Of a stretch of 64,000 bases of DNA, positions 8,557 to 15,731 are shown in pieces. Origin of the DNA: Pseudomonas putida (GTDB taxonomy: Bacteria > Pseudomonadota > Gammaproteobacteria > Pseudomonadales > Pseudomonadaceae); contig CP047153.1 in the NCBI GenBank assembly GCA_041879295.1, forward strand, positions 62,001 through 126,000. The letters are read 5' to 3'. Both the position numbers and the translations under genes were made by a program. The notes under the pieces were generated by a model that ran no database searches, was not told where the DNA came from, and saw only the letters and a list, made by a program, of their open reading frames with translations. Within the stretch, counting starts at the first letter, position 1. Every line of letters begins with the position of its first letter.

Positions 8557-8616
8557 ATGCTCAATGTTGAGCATCTCCTGGATACGAAGCCTACATCCTC
8601 CTGGAGATGCCACATG
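8557..8616 (+). promoter_or_regulatory. Duplicated mRNA leader able to sequester the SD, copy 1
   Basis: A 60-base block shared with 15,671-15,731. It begins with the inverted repeat ATGCTCAA-TG-TTGAGCAT (8557-8574). CATCTCCTGG (8572-8581) can pair with CCTGGAGATG (8600-8609), which contains the GGAG ribosome site of the gene at 8614. The loop, including GATACGAAGCCTAC, is conserved between copies. This suggests translational control; the ligand or protein is unknown. Confidence 0.55.
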
Positions 8617-8865
8617 CACAACCTGAACGTATCTGAACTGACCTGGCCCCAACAGGTAGCTCTCGACGACTACGTCATCTACACGCAGCGCCTTTCTTGC
8701 CAAGCTGTCGCCGCTGAGCAGTGGTTGGAACGGAAGCGAAAAGACTTTATCGCGCACATCATGCACATCAACGAGCAGGCCAGTTACACCGCCTTCCTTG
8801 CCCGCCTGATCAAAGAAACTCCCTCGCCCGCCGCCCGCCGAGCTGAACTGGAATCACGCCAATGA
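8614..8865 (+). CDS. Small hypothetical protein (83 aa) under the duplicated leader
   Basis: ATG 8614 lies just after the GGAG that is paired in the leader hairpin. The product is helical and soluble (WPQQVALDDYVIYTQRLSCQAVAAEQWLERKRKDFIAHIMHINEQ). I do not recognise the family. It shares its leader with the DndC-like gene at 15,729, so the two may respond to the same signal. Confidence 0.55.
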   Translation: MHNLNVSELTWPQQVALDDYVIYTQRLSCQAVAAEQWLERKRKDFIAHIMHINEQASYTAFLARLIKETPSPAARRAELESRQ

Positions 8866-9008
8866 AGCCTCGGCTGCAGGTCCTGGTCTTGATCAAAGGA
8901 AAACCCCGGCTGACTGATGTCCAGGGTCTTTTCCGCTTAGCCATCACCGCACGCAGCTCTGACGAGTACCCCTGTTGCGTGGTCAGCTTTCAGTAAACGC
9001 TTCACCCA

Positions 9009-9032
9009 CCCCGGCCAAGGCTGGGGTTTTCT
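9009..9032 (+). terminator. Intrinsic terminator
   Basis: CCCCGGCC-AA-GGCTGGGG followed by TTTTCT. It closes the helicase/8614 region before the type-A promoter at 9174. Confidence 0.65.
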
Positions 9033-9173
9033 ATTGTATGGCGATATCCTCTGGTTCCTCGGATTGGAGCTTGGGCTGGCAGTCCGCTAATTGCGCGAGG
9101 AGCGGCTATTGTGTGAAAACGCAACCCACTCCGTACGCGATGCGATTTCATCTGAGCCATCATCATTTACCAG

Positions 9174-9193
9174 TATTATGCGTACGTGTTACG
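9174..9193 (+). promoter_or_regulatory. Type-A promoter/operator, copy 3
   Basis: TATTATGCGTACGTGTTACG, a full match to the 20-bp consensus. It lies 180 bases ahead of the gene at 9373, downstream of a terminator. The -35 region is weak, so an activator may be needed or this may be mainly an operator. Confidence 0.6.
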
Positions 9194-9372
9194 ATTCATT
9201 TGCGAGAATCTCGCACAACATTCTGCGCGCTTGCTGATACCGAGTGACTGATCAACTTGGCATCACGCAAATGCATAAGAAAAATGTTGAATCGCCAGCC
9301 CGCCAAGCGGGCTTTCACGGTAGGGGGCGGGGGTTTCGCGACCCCGACCATCACCGGAAAGGAACTGTGCCG

Positions 9373-9672
9373 ATGAGTACCCTGTACGACTATTCCGAAG
9401 CGGACCTGGACACCGAAATCTCGGTGAAGCTGACCCTGCGCGACTTGCTAATTTTGAGCTGGGGGCATGAGAGCGTTTCCTTCGTGCCTGGGGAAGCGTC
9501 CGACAAAGAATTCAAAGCTGCTGAACTGAAGATCGACACTGCCCTTGACCAGCTTCGTGTACAGATCTCCCGGGCAGAGCAGCCAAAGCTCATGTTTGAT
9601 GAGGGGCTGAGGGCGCAGCAACTCAGTGCTGATGCCATCCAAACCGTTTTGGAAACGAACACCAGGAACTGA
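9373..9672 (+). CDS. Hypothetical soluble protein (99 aa)
   Basis: ATG 9373 follows AAAGGAA; the frame is open further upstream but without a ribosome site. The product is acidic and helical (YDYSEADLDTEISVKLTLRDLLILSWG, then a helix ending QTVLETNTRN). It is the first gene after type-A promoter copy 3. The family is not recognised. Confidence 0.55.
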   Translation: MSTLYDYSEADLDTEISVKLTLRDLLILSWGHESVSFVPGEASDKEFKAAELKIDTALDQLRVQISRAEQPKLMFDEGLRAQQLSADAIQTVLETNTRN

Positions 9673-9741
9673 TCACGTAAATCGGCGACCTGCGAGAACT
9701 CGCAGCCTGTTTGGAAAGTCTGGAACAGCTAGGAAAACCGT

Positions 9742-10059
9742 ATGCCTTGGTTACAAGCGAAGGACGTCACCACCGATCCAGTTGAAGGCGAAGTCAGCAG
9801 CGCTGTAGCAGCCTACAAAATGGCCTTGGTGATGACCCATCATCGAAATTGGACACATCGCTTCGCTTGCTGGGCACGGGATCAGAAAGCGCTTCAGCGT
9901 GAAGCAGTTTTAAAAGGCGCGAAGCTACGTGCTCAAGAAGTGCTTGGCAAGTCTCCAGCGCATCGCGCAGTGCTGGAGAAAATCGTCAAATCGCAGCCGA
10001 GTGATATTGCCGAAAAGGACAATCTGCTTTCGCTTTTGTCCAGCACCTTGGAAACATAG
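9742..10059 (+). CDS. Hypothetical protein (105 aa)
   Basis: ATG 9742 with AGGAAA upstream. The middle of the product is basic and aromatic (HHRNWTHRFACWARDQKALQ) and the C-terminus is helical. It may be in the same transcript as the gene at 9373. The function is unknown. Confidence 0.5.
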   Translation: MPWLQAKDVTTDPVEGEVSSAVAAYKMALVMTHHRNWTHRFACWARDQKALQREAVLKGAKLRAQEVLGKSPAHRAVLEKIVKSQPSDIAEKDNLLSLLSSTLET

Positions 10060-10160
10060 GAATTCGCACCAGGTACACAATATGCCCCGGCCCTCAAAAG
10101 CTGGGGCCGCGGACGTAGAAATAGGGCATTTCGGCCTATGGAACCAATCAGGGAAACGAT

Positions 10161-10526
10161 ATGGCAATTTTGAACGATGCATTACGGGAGCAAGTCGAGG
10201 CGCTGGGCTGGAAGGTGCCAAAGGGCGTGGAAATGCGTTTGCACGTTGTGCCTGTCGGGCAACTGCCGGGCCAGCGTGCATCGATCACCGTCATTGCCGA
10301 GAAAGGCGCTGTTCCTGATTTGAGTTTTCTCCAAGAACCGGGATTCTCGATCATGGCGAATGACGCGGCTGTGGCCGCTATCCAGTTCGCCCTGCACGAT
10401 GACGATGGCATGCAGTTCCTGCGGCTTTGGAACCAGGGCGATTTCGATGTGATTCGCCGCGAGTGGCCCGAGGCTCCCGAGGAAGTTTTCATCGGTGCCG
10501 ATCCGTTGCACAAACCGTCGAAGTAA
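10161..10526 (+). CDS. Hypothetical protein (121 aa)
   Basis: ATG 10161 with AGGGAAA upstream. The product is a mixed alpha/beta soluble protein (ALGWKVPKGVEMRLHVVPVG; QFALHDDDGMQFLRLWNQGDFD). The next gene starts 13 bases after its stop, so they are probably co-transcribed. The family is unknown. Confidence 0.55.
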   Translation: MAILNDALREQVEALGWKVPKGVEMRLHVVPVGQLPGQRASITVIAEKGAVPDLSFLQEPGFSIMANDAAVAAIQFALHDDDGMQFLRLWNQGDFDVIRREWPEAPEEVFIGADPLHKPSK

Positions 10527-10539
10527 GCAGGAAAACGCC

Positions 10540-11016
10540 ATGAACCTACGAGTGATAAAGGGCGGCAAGCAGCCGGGGCAAGCTCCGGATACAGCCAAGC
10601 GCCGCAAGCAGTTGGGCCGTATTCGAGCCTGCTCGCGTTTCTTCTTTGAACGCCCTTCGATCGGCCCACGCATGGCACTTGCGTTGGCGGCTGGAATGGT
10701 ATCTGGAGGCCTCACCATATGGGCCATAGGTTCCGGTTGGCCGTCAGCGTTGGTGACGTGTGCAACATTTGCAGCAGTGCTTTGCTACGGGCGTGCAGCA
10801 ACAACGTGGGGAGCCAGGATGGATACCTATTTGGCTGAGTACGACCCTCTAGACAAAGAAGCTTACAGGCGGTTGCAGGCTGCTACCGAGGTGGAAGGAT
10901 TATCCCCGTGGTCGCTGGATGAGTGGCTAAGCCGCGAATACGATGCCCTCGATATTGCTGATGGTATTCAACCCGCATCCGCTCGCCGGGGGCGGTTCCT
11001 GCGAAAAAAGGTTTAG
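10540..11016 (+). CDS. Two-segment membrane protein (158 aa)
   Basis: I chose ATG 10540, with AGGAAA upstream, over an earlier in-frame start inside the preceding gene. A basic N-terminal region is followed by two hydrophobic segments (MALALAAGMVSGGLTIWAIG and WPSALVTCATFAAVLCYG) and a cytoplasmic-looking acidic C-terminal half ending RRGRFLRKKV. The function is unknown. Confidence 0.55.
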   Translation: MNLRVIKGGKQPGQAPDTAKRRKQLGRIRACSRFFFERPSIGPRMALALAAGMVSGGLTIWAIGSGWPSALVTCATFAAVLCYGRAATTWGARMDTYLAEYDPLDKEAYRRLQAATEVEGLSPWSLDEWLSREYDALDIADGIQPASARRGRFLRKKV

Positions 11017-11117
11017 AAAATCGCTCAGCTGCACCCCAAGCCCCGGGCTGATAAACCGGGGGTGAGGCCGTAAAGGCAGGTGTGATTTCCGCGCCCGCGT
11101 AACCGTAAAGGACCTGT

Positions 11118-11375
11118 ATGAGTAGAGCAATGGATTCAAGCCGTCCAGTGACGAGAAATCGCGTTCTTTCGTTTTTCGGTGCGGCCGTGATCTGGTTCAT
11201 CCTAATAGCGCTTGACAGCAGATCTGAGTACATCAGCGCTCTCCTATTCTATGTCTTGGCGTCATACATGGCCCGCAGCATTTCGGGAATCAGCCCCACA
11301 AGCGCTGTGTGTGACACTGACGCAGAAATTCGGGCCAAGCTAGATGCGAACAACCAGCGTAGCAAGCTGGGTTAA
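11118..11375 (+). CDS. Small membrane protein (85 aa)
   Basis: ATG 11118 with AAGGA upstream. Two hydrophobic stretches (VLSFFGAAVIWFILIAL and YISALLFYVLASYMA) are followed by a short polar tail. A GC-rich imperfect hairpin (CCCCGGGCTGATAAACCGGGGG) lies at about 11040 before it. The function is unknown. Confidence 0.5.
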   Translation: MSRAMDSSRPVTRNRVLSFFGAAVIWFILIALDSRSEYISALLFYVLASYMARSISGISPTSAVCDTDAEIRAKLDANNQRSKLG

Positions 11376-11423
11376 GTAGGAGCGTCGGCCTATGAATATG
11401 TTATGCCCAGGAAATGGAGGCGA

Positions 11424-11558
11424 ATGAAGCGAAGTTACATTTTACTTTTGTTCGCGTGTTTCACCGAATTATCTATTTGCTTTCACGATGACCGCATTTG
11501 GGCAGAGGGAAATCCCCTCTATATGTCGTGGCAACGGTTAGCTTCATGTCATTTATAA
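11424..11558 (+). CDS. Very small protein with hydrophobic N-terminus (44 aa)
   Basis: ATG 11424 is preceded by GGAGG at good spacing. The product begins MKRSYILLLFACFTELSICF, like a signal or membrane segment, and ends RLASCHL. There is no family match; the ribosome site is the main support. Confidence 0.4.
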   Translation: MKRSYILLLFACFTELSICFHDDRIWAEGNPLYMSWQRLASCHL

Positions 11559-11714
11559 CAGGCTTGGCCTTTTGGGGCGTCGAACACTCCCGTGGAGCGT
11601 AGTCCTGACTGTTCGAGCAAACGCACTAGTTGCATCTAAGCCCCGCCTTATCCGTGGGGCCGTAGCCGTAGGAGAGCGGCAACTTTGTCCGCTATCGAGC
11701 AGGAGAACGAGTCC

Positions 11715-12221
11715 ATGACCGAGAAGACTTACCGCATTTTTCATAACTACGACCGGGGCGACCAGTCGGAGTACTTGGCTTCATCGATTGACCCAACACG
11801 GGCAGCGATCTACTGTCAGTTTCTGGCTGAGGACCAGCTGGACGAATCGGCTTCGGTACGGAACAGTGGTATTGCAAAAGCCTTGGTGCAATTTTACGGC
11901 TGTACTCCCGTCGAGAAGACGCTTTCAGCGATCGACATTGATCTGTATTTCGCGAGGGAAGGTCTGTGCGGCGACTACGAGCAGCTGATGGCCGACCAGT
12001 CGTTGAAACGTGAAGGCATCATTGATGTGATCCGACCTTATACGGACTGGGTCGATAAAAATCAAAAAAGCGTTGCGGTCGCTGCCGACATCAAAGACTT
12101 GCAAAGCTTGTCTCCAGCGACGGCAGAAGCAATCATCTCTAATTGTCGCGTACACGTCGAGCTTGTACCCAAGAATGAACAGCAGCTGGAAGCTGATCGA
12201 CTCAAGCAGAATCGGGCGTAA
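11715..12221 (+). CDS. Hypothetical soluble protein (168 aa)
   Basis: I chose ATG 11715 because GGAG lies nine bases upstream; the frame opens at 11685. The product begins MTEKTYRIFHNYDRGDQ and continues helical and acidic (SAIDIDLYFAREGLCGDYEQLMADQ). There is no membrane segment or clear motif. The family is unknown. Confidence 0.55.
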   Translation: MTEKTYRIFHNYDRGDQSEYLASSIDPTRAAIYCQFLAEDQLDESASVRNSGIAKALVQFYGCTPVEKTLSAIDIDLYFAREGLCGDYEQLMADQSLKREGIIDVIRPYTDWVDKNQKSVAVAADIKDLQSLSPATAEAIISNCRVHVELVPKNEQQLEADRLKQNRA

Positions 12222-12286
12222 TTTCCACTCGGGGGTGTAAGATAGGCAGATTTCACCCTTGTTAAACCTATCAGTGAGGTAGCAGG

Positions 12287-12664
12287 ATGCGAGCGTTAGA
12301 AGAGATCGTTACAGAGTTCTTTCAAAACTGGGACCAAAAACACATCAGCGAACCAGCTCTTGGAGGTTTGCGAGAGCTGGCGAAAGATGGTCGCTTTGAT
12401 GAAATGACGGTCCTGCTGCAGGCCTGCGTTGAGCTGCACGGGCGCGGTGCCATGGCCTTTGTTTTGAAACATGTGCCAGGGGTCCTGCTCAATAATTACG
12501 TTTATCGGCAGGTCGAAGCGTCTGCTTCGATTGTTGACGACTATTGGCGCGACGAGGCTGTTGGCACCACAATCAGAGACGCTGCGCTTAATTCCGGTCA
12601 ATTATCTGTGGTCGTTTCGAAGATCCTCAGTGACCTTCGAGAAATCGCCGGGACGACCTGCTGA
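12287..12664 (+). CDS. Hypothetical helical protein (125 aa)
   Basis: ATG 12287 with GAGGTAG upstream. The product is helical and soluble (LEEIVTEFFQNWDQKHISEPALGGLRELAKDGRFDEMTVLLQACVEL), possibly a repeat-like helical bundle. The family is unknown. Confidence 0.5.
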   Translation: MRALEEIVTEFFQNWDQKHISEPALGGLRELAKDGRFDEMTVLLQACVELHGRGAMAFVLKHVPGVLLNNYVYRQVEASASIVDDYWRDEAVGTTIRDAALNSGQLSVVVSKILSDLREIAGTTC

Positions 12665-12771
12665 CCATAGAAACCCGCTGCTCCCGACCTTGGGCGGTCG
12701 TTGGCAGGGCAAGCAGTGTACAAAGGCGCATTTTTCTCGCCTCAACATTGGACCGCTACAGGAGGCATGCT

Positions 12772-13398
12772 ATGACATTACCGCCGAAAGCAGATTCTTC
12801 GGAGCGCTCGCCAACAGCCGACGAGGCGGCGGGTATGGCATGGTGGAACTGCATGCCCGACGGCGAACGTAGCCAATGGCTTGCTGCTTCTGGTACCGGA
12901 TCAGTGGCAGACGCTTGGGCGGCGCGAAAGGCTGCCCGGGCGCAGGAGTCCGCCGACGCAGCGGTCTACCACAACCATCTGTACTGGTTCGATGAGCTCG
13001 CCAGAAGGCGCGAGGCAGCTGACGCTGCGCCTGATAATGTGGACGCCACCGCAGCGCTGCAGAGTGTTGAAGAACTGCTGAGGTTGGAGGAGTCGGAGCG
13101 CCACATGCCGCTGCGTGCCTGGTACATCGGCGATGAGTACGTGGTCGTCGCTCGTTCGGTTGAGCAGGCGTTGGCCGTGGTCGAGGCCGAAGGGGGCGAG
13201 TTCCCAGGCGGGTGGGCCGATCCCCGGCTGGTGAAAGAACACATTCCCGACCCTGCGAGCTCGCGGCGCACAAGTTTTGAGGATGCGCCGGACGTCAAAT
13301 TGACGTTCGCTGAAATGCTTCCGCGATTTCGGTTCCCCAGGGTTATTTGGGTGAACCCATTTGGCAACGAATGGACCTATCCCGAGGACGATGAATGA
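12772..13398 (+). CDS. Hypothetical protein (208 aa)
   Basis: ATG 12772 follows AGGAGG at 6 bases, one of the best ribosome sites in the region. The N-terminal half is helical and alanine/arginine-rich (DAWAARKAARAQESADAAVYHNHLYWFDELARRREAADAA). The C-terminal half holds beta-like segments (AWYIGDEYVVVARSVEQALAVVEAEGG, VIWVNPFGNEW). The function is unknown. Confidence 0.6.
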   Translation: MTLPPKADSSERSPTADEAAGMAWWNCMPDGERSQWLAASGTGSVADAWAARKAARAQESADAAVYHNHLYWFDELARRREAADAAPDNVDATAALQSVEELLRLEESERHMPLRAWYIGDEYVVVARSVEQALAVVEAEGGEFPGGWADPRLVKEHIPDPASSRRTSFEDAPDVKLTFAEMLPRFRFPRVIWVNPFGNEWTYPEDDE

Positions 13399-13473
13399 GC
13401 GGTACCGCACACGGAAAAAGCCACCAACCGCATCACAGGGTTGGGCGTGGCCGTCGAGACATTAAGGTGACGT

Positions 13474-13887
13474 ATGAAGTTGGATCGCATCACAGGAAAT
13501 ACTGAGAACTTCGGGCATCACCTGCAAGGGTTCTGCACCAATCCGGCTTGTGAATCCGGTGCGCTTGGTCGGCAAGTAGCTGAGCAGCCACAAGGCTGCC
13601 ATCAGCTGCCTGACGATGTGTACCTGTATGAGTGCTGCCTTTGTAGGCATCGCTTCGAGGTTCAAGAACAATCATCAGCGCGAGCAGAAGTAGCCCCTGT
13701 GATTTCACCTGGTCTTTCGAGCATTACCGTGCCATGTCCATGGTGTGGTCACCGCAACGAATACAAAGCAGAGTTGTGGCCGTTGGTGAATAGCGACGGC
13801 TTATTTGCTATTTCACCCATCACAGCCTTTGGGGTGTATTGCAACGAGTGCCATGCTGCCTACACGCTTCGTCCGAAAGCTGAATAG
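13474..13887 (+). CDS. Double zinc-ribbon-like protein (137 aa)
   Basis: Two pairs of CxxC knuckles are visible: CTNPAC with YECCLCRHRF in the N-terminal half, and CPWCGHRN with YCNECHAAY in the C-terminal half. This suggests two metal-binding ribbons. Such small proteins on phages and plasmids may bind nucleic acid or partners, but no specific role can be read here. Confidence 0.6.
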   Translation: MKLDRITGNTENFGHHLQGFCTNPACESGALGRQVAEQPQGCHQLPDDVYLYECCLCRHRFEVQEQSSARAEVAPVISPGLSSITVPCPWCGHRNEYKAELWPLVNSDGLFAISPITAFGVYCNECHAAYTLRPKAE

Positions 13888-13901
13888 CTACGGGAAATGC
13901 C

Positions 13902-14138
13902 ATGTTGAATGTCGTAACCGAACAGCGCCCAGGTGAGCCGGACGTACTTTCTGCAGTGAAGTACGAGGCTTTTGAAATCCGTTCTCTCGCCGGAGATGTG
14001 CTCAAAGCTTTTGCTGCACCTGCAGCGGGCTGGACGCACCAGCAGCTGATGACTGTTGCGTACGAGCATGAGCCAATCACCCGCGACGGCGCCGATGGCT
14101 ACCTCGGTGGCGAGTGGATCGGCAGTAGCGAAATTTGA
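13902..14138 (+). CDS. Small hypothetical protein (78 aa)
   Basis: It starts 15 bases after the zinc-ribbon gene with GGGAAA upstream, so it is probably in the same operon. The product is soluble (MLNVVTEQRPGEPDVLSAVK; PAAGWTHQQLMTVAYEHEPI). The family is unknown. Confidence 0.5.
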   Translation: MLNVVTEQRPGEPDVLSAVKYEAFEIRSLAGDVLKAFAAPAAGWTHQQLMTVAYEHEPITRDGADGYLGGEWIGSSEI

Positions 14139-14204
14139 CCAGAAAGTCGCTCCATTGCACCGGCATCCAGTAACGGACACCCCGTAATTTGACTAAGGAA
14201 CGTT

Positions 14205-14426
14205 ATGCTTGATTCACCTTTCTCTTGCAGCAATTCAATAGTTTGGTTCTGTGGAATTGCGATTTTTATTTTTGTTCTCCAGTTCGTTAGGCCGAAAGCT
14301 TGGGCAAAACCTTTCGCAATAGTGGGGCTTTGCCTGATGATGGTGGATTTTGCGGCGTTTGGGCAGATACCTTTGCGATATGCCTTCGCTGATAAACTCG
14401 AACACTGCCGGCCTTATGGTCTCTGA
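14205..14426 (+). CDS. Small two-segment membrane protein (73 aa)
   Basis: ATG 14205 with AAGGA upstream. Two hydrophobic segments (SIVWFCGIAIFIFVLQFV and FAIVGLCLMMVDFAAFG) fill most of the protein. The function is unknown. Confidence 0.5.
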   Translation: MLDSPFSCSNSIVWFCGIAIFIFVLQFVRPKAWAKPFAIVGLCLMMVDFAAFGQIPLRYAFADKLEHCRPYGL

Positions 14427-14449
14427 GGCGCGTTTCACGGAGCGAAAGC

Positions 14450-14680
14450 ATGGCTACAGAAACGAATGCTAGCGAGCGGATCAGCCGGGCTGAAAAGCAC
14501 GTCAATGAGCAGTTGAGCTACGGCGGAATTTTTCCTGACACCGGGCCTTTCGGCGGCACGCTTGAGTATCGCTATCTGGATGGGGATTTGGCAGACGAAA
14601 TTGGCCAGATGCGGCGCCTTGCTGATGCGTTCAGCCAGCTCGCTGATGCACTGGAGTCGGACTCCAGGTTGAGTTCATAG
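14450..14680 (+). CDS. Small hypothetical protein (76 aa)
   Basis: ATG 14450 with GGAG eight bases upstream. The product is soluble and its C-terminal helix (EIGQMRRLADAFSQLADALE) could form a coiled coil. The family is unknown. The 220 bases after it hold no gene that I can support. Confidence 0.5.
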   Translation: MATETNASERISRAEKHVNEQLSYGGIFPDTGPFGGTLEYRYLDGDLADEIGQMRRLADAFSQLADALESDSRLSS

Positions 14681-14901
14681 AATTCCTTACTATCGGACTG
14701 GGGCTGACAAGTCTGTCTGCACCGTCAGCCCGCTCCGTCACGGTTTCTTGCAGTCGCGTGTCTTTCCGATCTAAGCACATCCATTCCTCTCCTTGCGGCC
14801 AAACTGCCAACCCTTTAGGCTCAGTACCCGCCCGCAGTCTGCGCGCTGCGAGCATGTGATCACCAAGAAAATAATCAGTTTTATGCTAGGGATTCTGGGG
14901 T

Positions 14902-15465
14902 ATGAGGCGGCAAAAAGCAGATCCGCGCAATGCGCACATGGCTAGCTACGAGCAGTTTGCCTGGCAGGATGCACTGGCGTTGGCAACTTGGTTGAAGAGT
15001 GCCTTCGACCTGGTGCAGGTAAAAGAGGCCTTCGATGCCCTTTCAGTTGAGCAACTTCATGCGTTCGAATCAGAATCGGAAGTCTTCATCCGGGAGCTGT
15101 TGGCCAAACCTGTGAGTCAGCGGCCAGCCTACTTGCGCAAGGTCGGCAAGAACGTAGGTGCAATGACCCAAGCCATGCTAATTGTCCTGTCGATCATTGC
15201 CCAGGTCCGGGTTATGGAGGTTATTGAAATTCGTGACCGGTTTCGATACTCGCTGTATCCAGGCAGCGGAAATCGGGTCACCTGCGCCAGCATCTACGCA
15301 TTTAACAACGAGATGAGGGATGTCACCTTCATGGATTGGCCTACGCGTGTGTTCGAGGTGCTTGCTGAGCAGGAAGCCGAGCACAAGGCTTTCTTGGCGA
15401 CGCATGGGGACATTCTTGAGCAGTGGGCGGCTGCAGTTCGCCCTCGCCCCCCCGAGGCAGACTGA
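14902..15465 (+). CDS. Hypothetical protein (187 aa)
   Basis: ATG 14902 is preceded only by a G-run; ATG 14938 is an alternative. The N-terminal half is helical (ATWLKSAFDLVQVKEAFDALSVEQLHAFESESEVFIRELLAKP), followed by a mildly hydrophobic segment (AMLIVLSIIAQVRVMEVIEI). The family is unknown. Confidence 0.5.
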   Translation: MRRQKADPRNAHMASYEQFAWQDALALATWLKSAFDLVQVKEAFDALSVEQLHAFESESEVFIRELLAKPVSQRPAYLRKVGKNVGAMTQAMLIVLSIIAQVRVMEVIEIRDRFRYSLYPGSGNRVTCASIYAFNNEMRDVTFMDWPTRVFEVLAEQEAEHKAFLATHGDILEQWAAAVRPRPPEAD

Positions 15466-15587
15466 TCGAATACCTCAACGGCTTTATTTTTGCCTCCAGT
15501 CAACAGCTAGTGACCTGAGGTCAGTGAAACAGACCCATCGGTTTTGTGCGGCCTGTTTTCATAGCAAATCCCCCCCGAAAGACTGGC

Positions 15588-15619
15588 ACCGGGCATGTAC
15601 AACGTCAACGATGATGATA
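15588..15619 (+). pseudogene. Remnant of a dnaB 3' end
   Basis: About 32 bases match the DNA that encodes PGMYNFDDD at the end of the helicase gene at 7050-8447 (near 8411), with a few changes. The same downstream leader then follows at 15,671. This shows that a dnaB-end-plus-leader segment was copied here ahead of a different gene. Confidence 0.6.
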
Positions 15620-15670
15620 GAGGCTCCTAAGGCTGTTGGGTGGGGGGCGATGTCATCAAGTTCAAGAATC

Positions 15671-15731
15671 ATGCTCGGTGTTGAGCATCCCCAGGATACG
15701 AAGCCTACTTCCTCCTGGAGATGCCAACATG
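15671..15731 (+). promoter_or_regulatory. Duplicated mRNA leader able to sequester the SD, copy 2
   Basis: About 90% identical to 8557-8616. It has the inverted repeat ATGCTCGGTGTTGAGCAT at 15,671-15,688, then CATCCCCAGG, which can pair with CCTGGAGATG carrying the GGAG of the gene at 15,729. The changes in the pairing strand keep nine of ten pairs, and the GATACGAAGCCTAC loop is unchanged. Confidence 0.55.

Larger units (their letters stand above)
8866..9372 (+). other. Intergenic region with terminator and promoter, no gene seen
   Basis: It contains an intrinsic terminator at 9009-9032 and type-A promoter copy 3 at 9174-9193. A possible 90-codon frame from 8975 spans both and has no ribosome site, so I do not call it. 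The sequence from 9290 to 9340 is GC-rich and may be an untranslated leader of the next gene. Confidence 0.5.

Noticed and set aside
8975..9247. 90-codon frame in the 8866-9372 gap
   Set aside because: It crosses a terminator and the type-A promoter and has no ribosome site.
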